Positions 63,985-64,000 of a stretch of DNA of 64,000 bases are shown here, piece after piece. This DNA comes from Paracoccus sp. IB05. Lineage in GTDB: Bacteria > Pseudomonadota > Alphaproteobacteria > Rhodobacterales > Rhodobacteraceae. The stretch lies in NCBI RefSeq assembly GCF_016405985.1, contig NZ_JAEFCF010000001.1, positions 298,312 to 362,311 of the forward strand, given 5' to 3'. The position numbers were made by a program, and so were the translations under genes. The notes beneath the pieces are model-generated. The model had not been told where the DNA came from. It saw only the letters and a program-made list of their open reading frames with translations, and made no database searches. Within the stretch, counting starts at the first letter, position 1. Every line of letters starts with the position of its first letter.

Positions 63985-64000
63985 ATGACCTCCGATCCCG
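63985..64000 (+). CDS. possible start of a downstream gene (truncated by window end)
   Basis: ATG at 63985 with AGGGG upstream, giving M-T-S-D-P before the window ends. It may be the next gene of the reductase operon. Nothing can be said of its product. Confidence 0.3.

Overview
The window is high-GC DNA from an alphaproteobacterium, most probably a Rhodobacterales/Paracoccaceae member. Support for this comes from codon use, ChvE/GguABC-type sugar genes, a LuxR/LuxI pair, an Avi_7169/Avi_7170-type CMD gene pair and densely overlapping ATGA/TGATG operons. It is a catabolic and nutrient-scavenging chromosomal or large-replicon segment. I see no rRNA, tRNA, CRISPR array, intact insertion sequence or prophage.

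Layout. 1-2577: the end of a spermidine/putrescine-type ABC transporter operon plus an isochorismatase-family hydrolase. 2608-22700: a sulfur island. It holds a family 2A encapsulin (SrpI-like) with its cysteine desulfurase cargo gene, which is interrupted by an in-frame TAG. It also holds a rhodanese, two serine O-acetyltransferases, two CMD/AhpD-like proteins, two SfnB-type oxidoreductases, two SsuD-type and one NtaA/DszA-type flavin monooxygenase, a MetNIQ-type transporter, an FAD/NAD(P)-binding protein and an aldo/keto reductase. 23315-31655: an exonuclease, then a BMP-type nucleoside/nucleobase ABC transporter with an amidase and a cytosine-deaminase-like hydrolase. 31631-48218: a galactose/arabinose locus with a LysR regulator, ChvE-GguA-GguB and YtfQRT-YjfF transporters, 1-dehydrogenase, lactonase, dehydratase, mutarotase, KDGal kinase and KDPGal aldolase, that is, a non-phosphorylative (De Ley-Doudoroff/Weimberg-like) pathway. 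48424-51247: quorum-sensing luxR-luxI, a small membrane protein and a sugar transferase. 51642-56871: a second FAD/NAD(P)-binding protein and the CysA-Sbp-CysT-CysW sulfate importer. 57370-64000: an OxyR-like regulator, an ECF sigma factor with a probable membrane partner, two decayed genes (histidine kinase, RcnB-like) and an SsuE-like FMN reductase.

How it fits together. Organosulfur compounds and sulfate would be imported (MetNIQ, CysAPTW) and desulfonated by flavin monooxygenases supplied with FMNH2 by the SsuE-like reductase. They would then be converted to cysteine through O-acetylserine and, in an intact system, stored as sulfur inside the encapsulin by the cysteine desulfurase. A palindrome of the form GRGAA-N5-TTCYC recurs in front of these sulfur genes, at 5441, 8322, 10433, 17261, 17283, 51523 and 56956, with weaker copies at 7151, 57201 and 63124. 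It may be the operator of a sulfur regulon joining both islands. The broken cargo gene and this shared operator are the two observations most worth following up.
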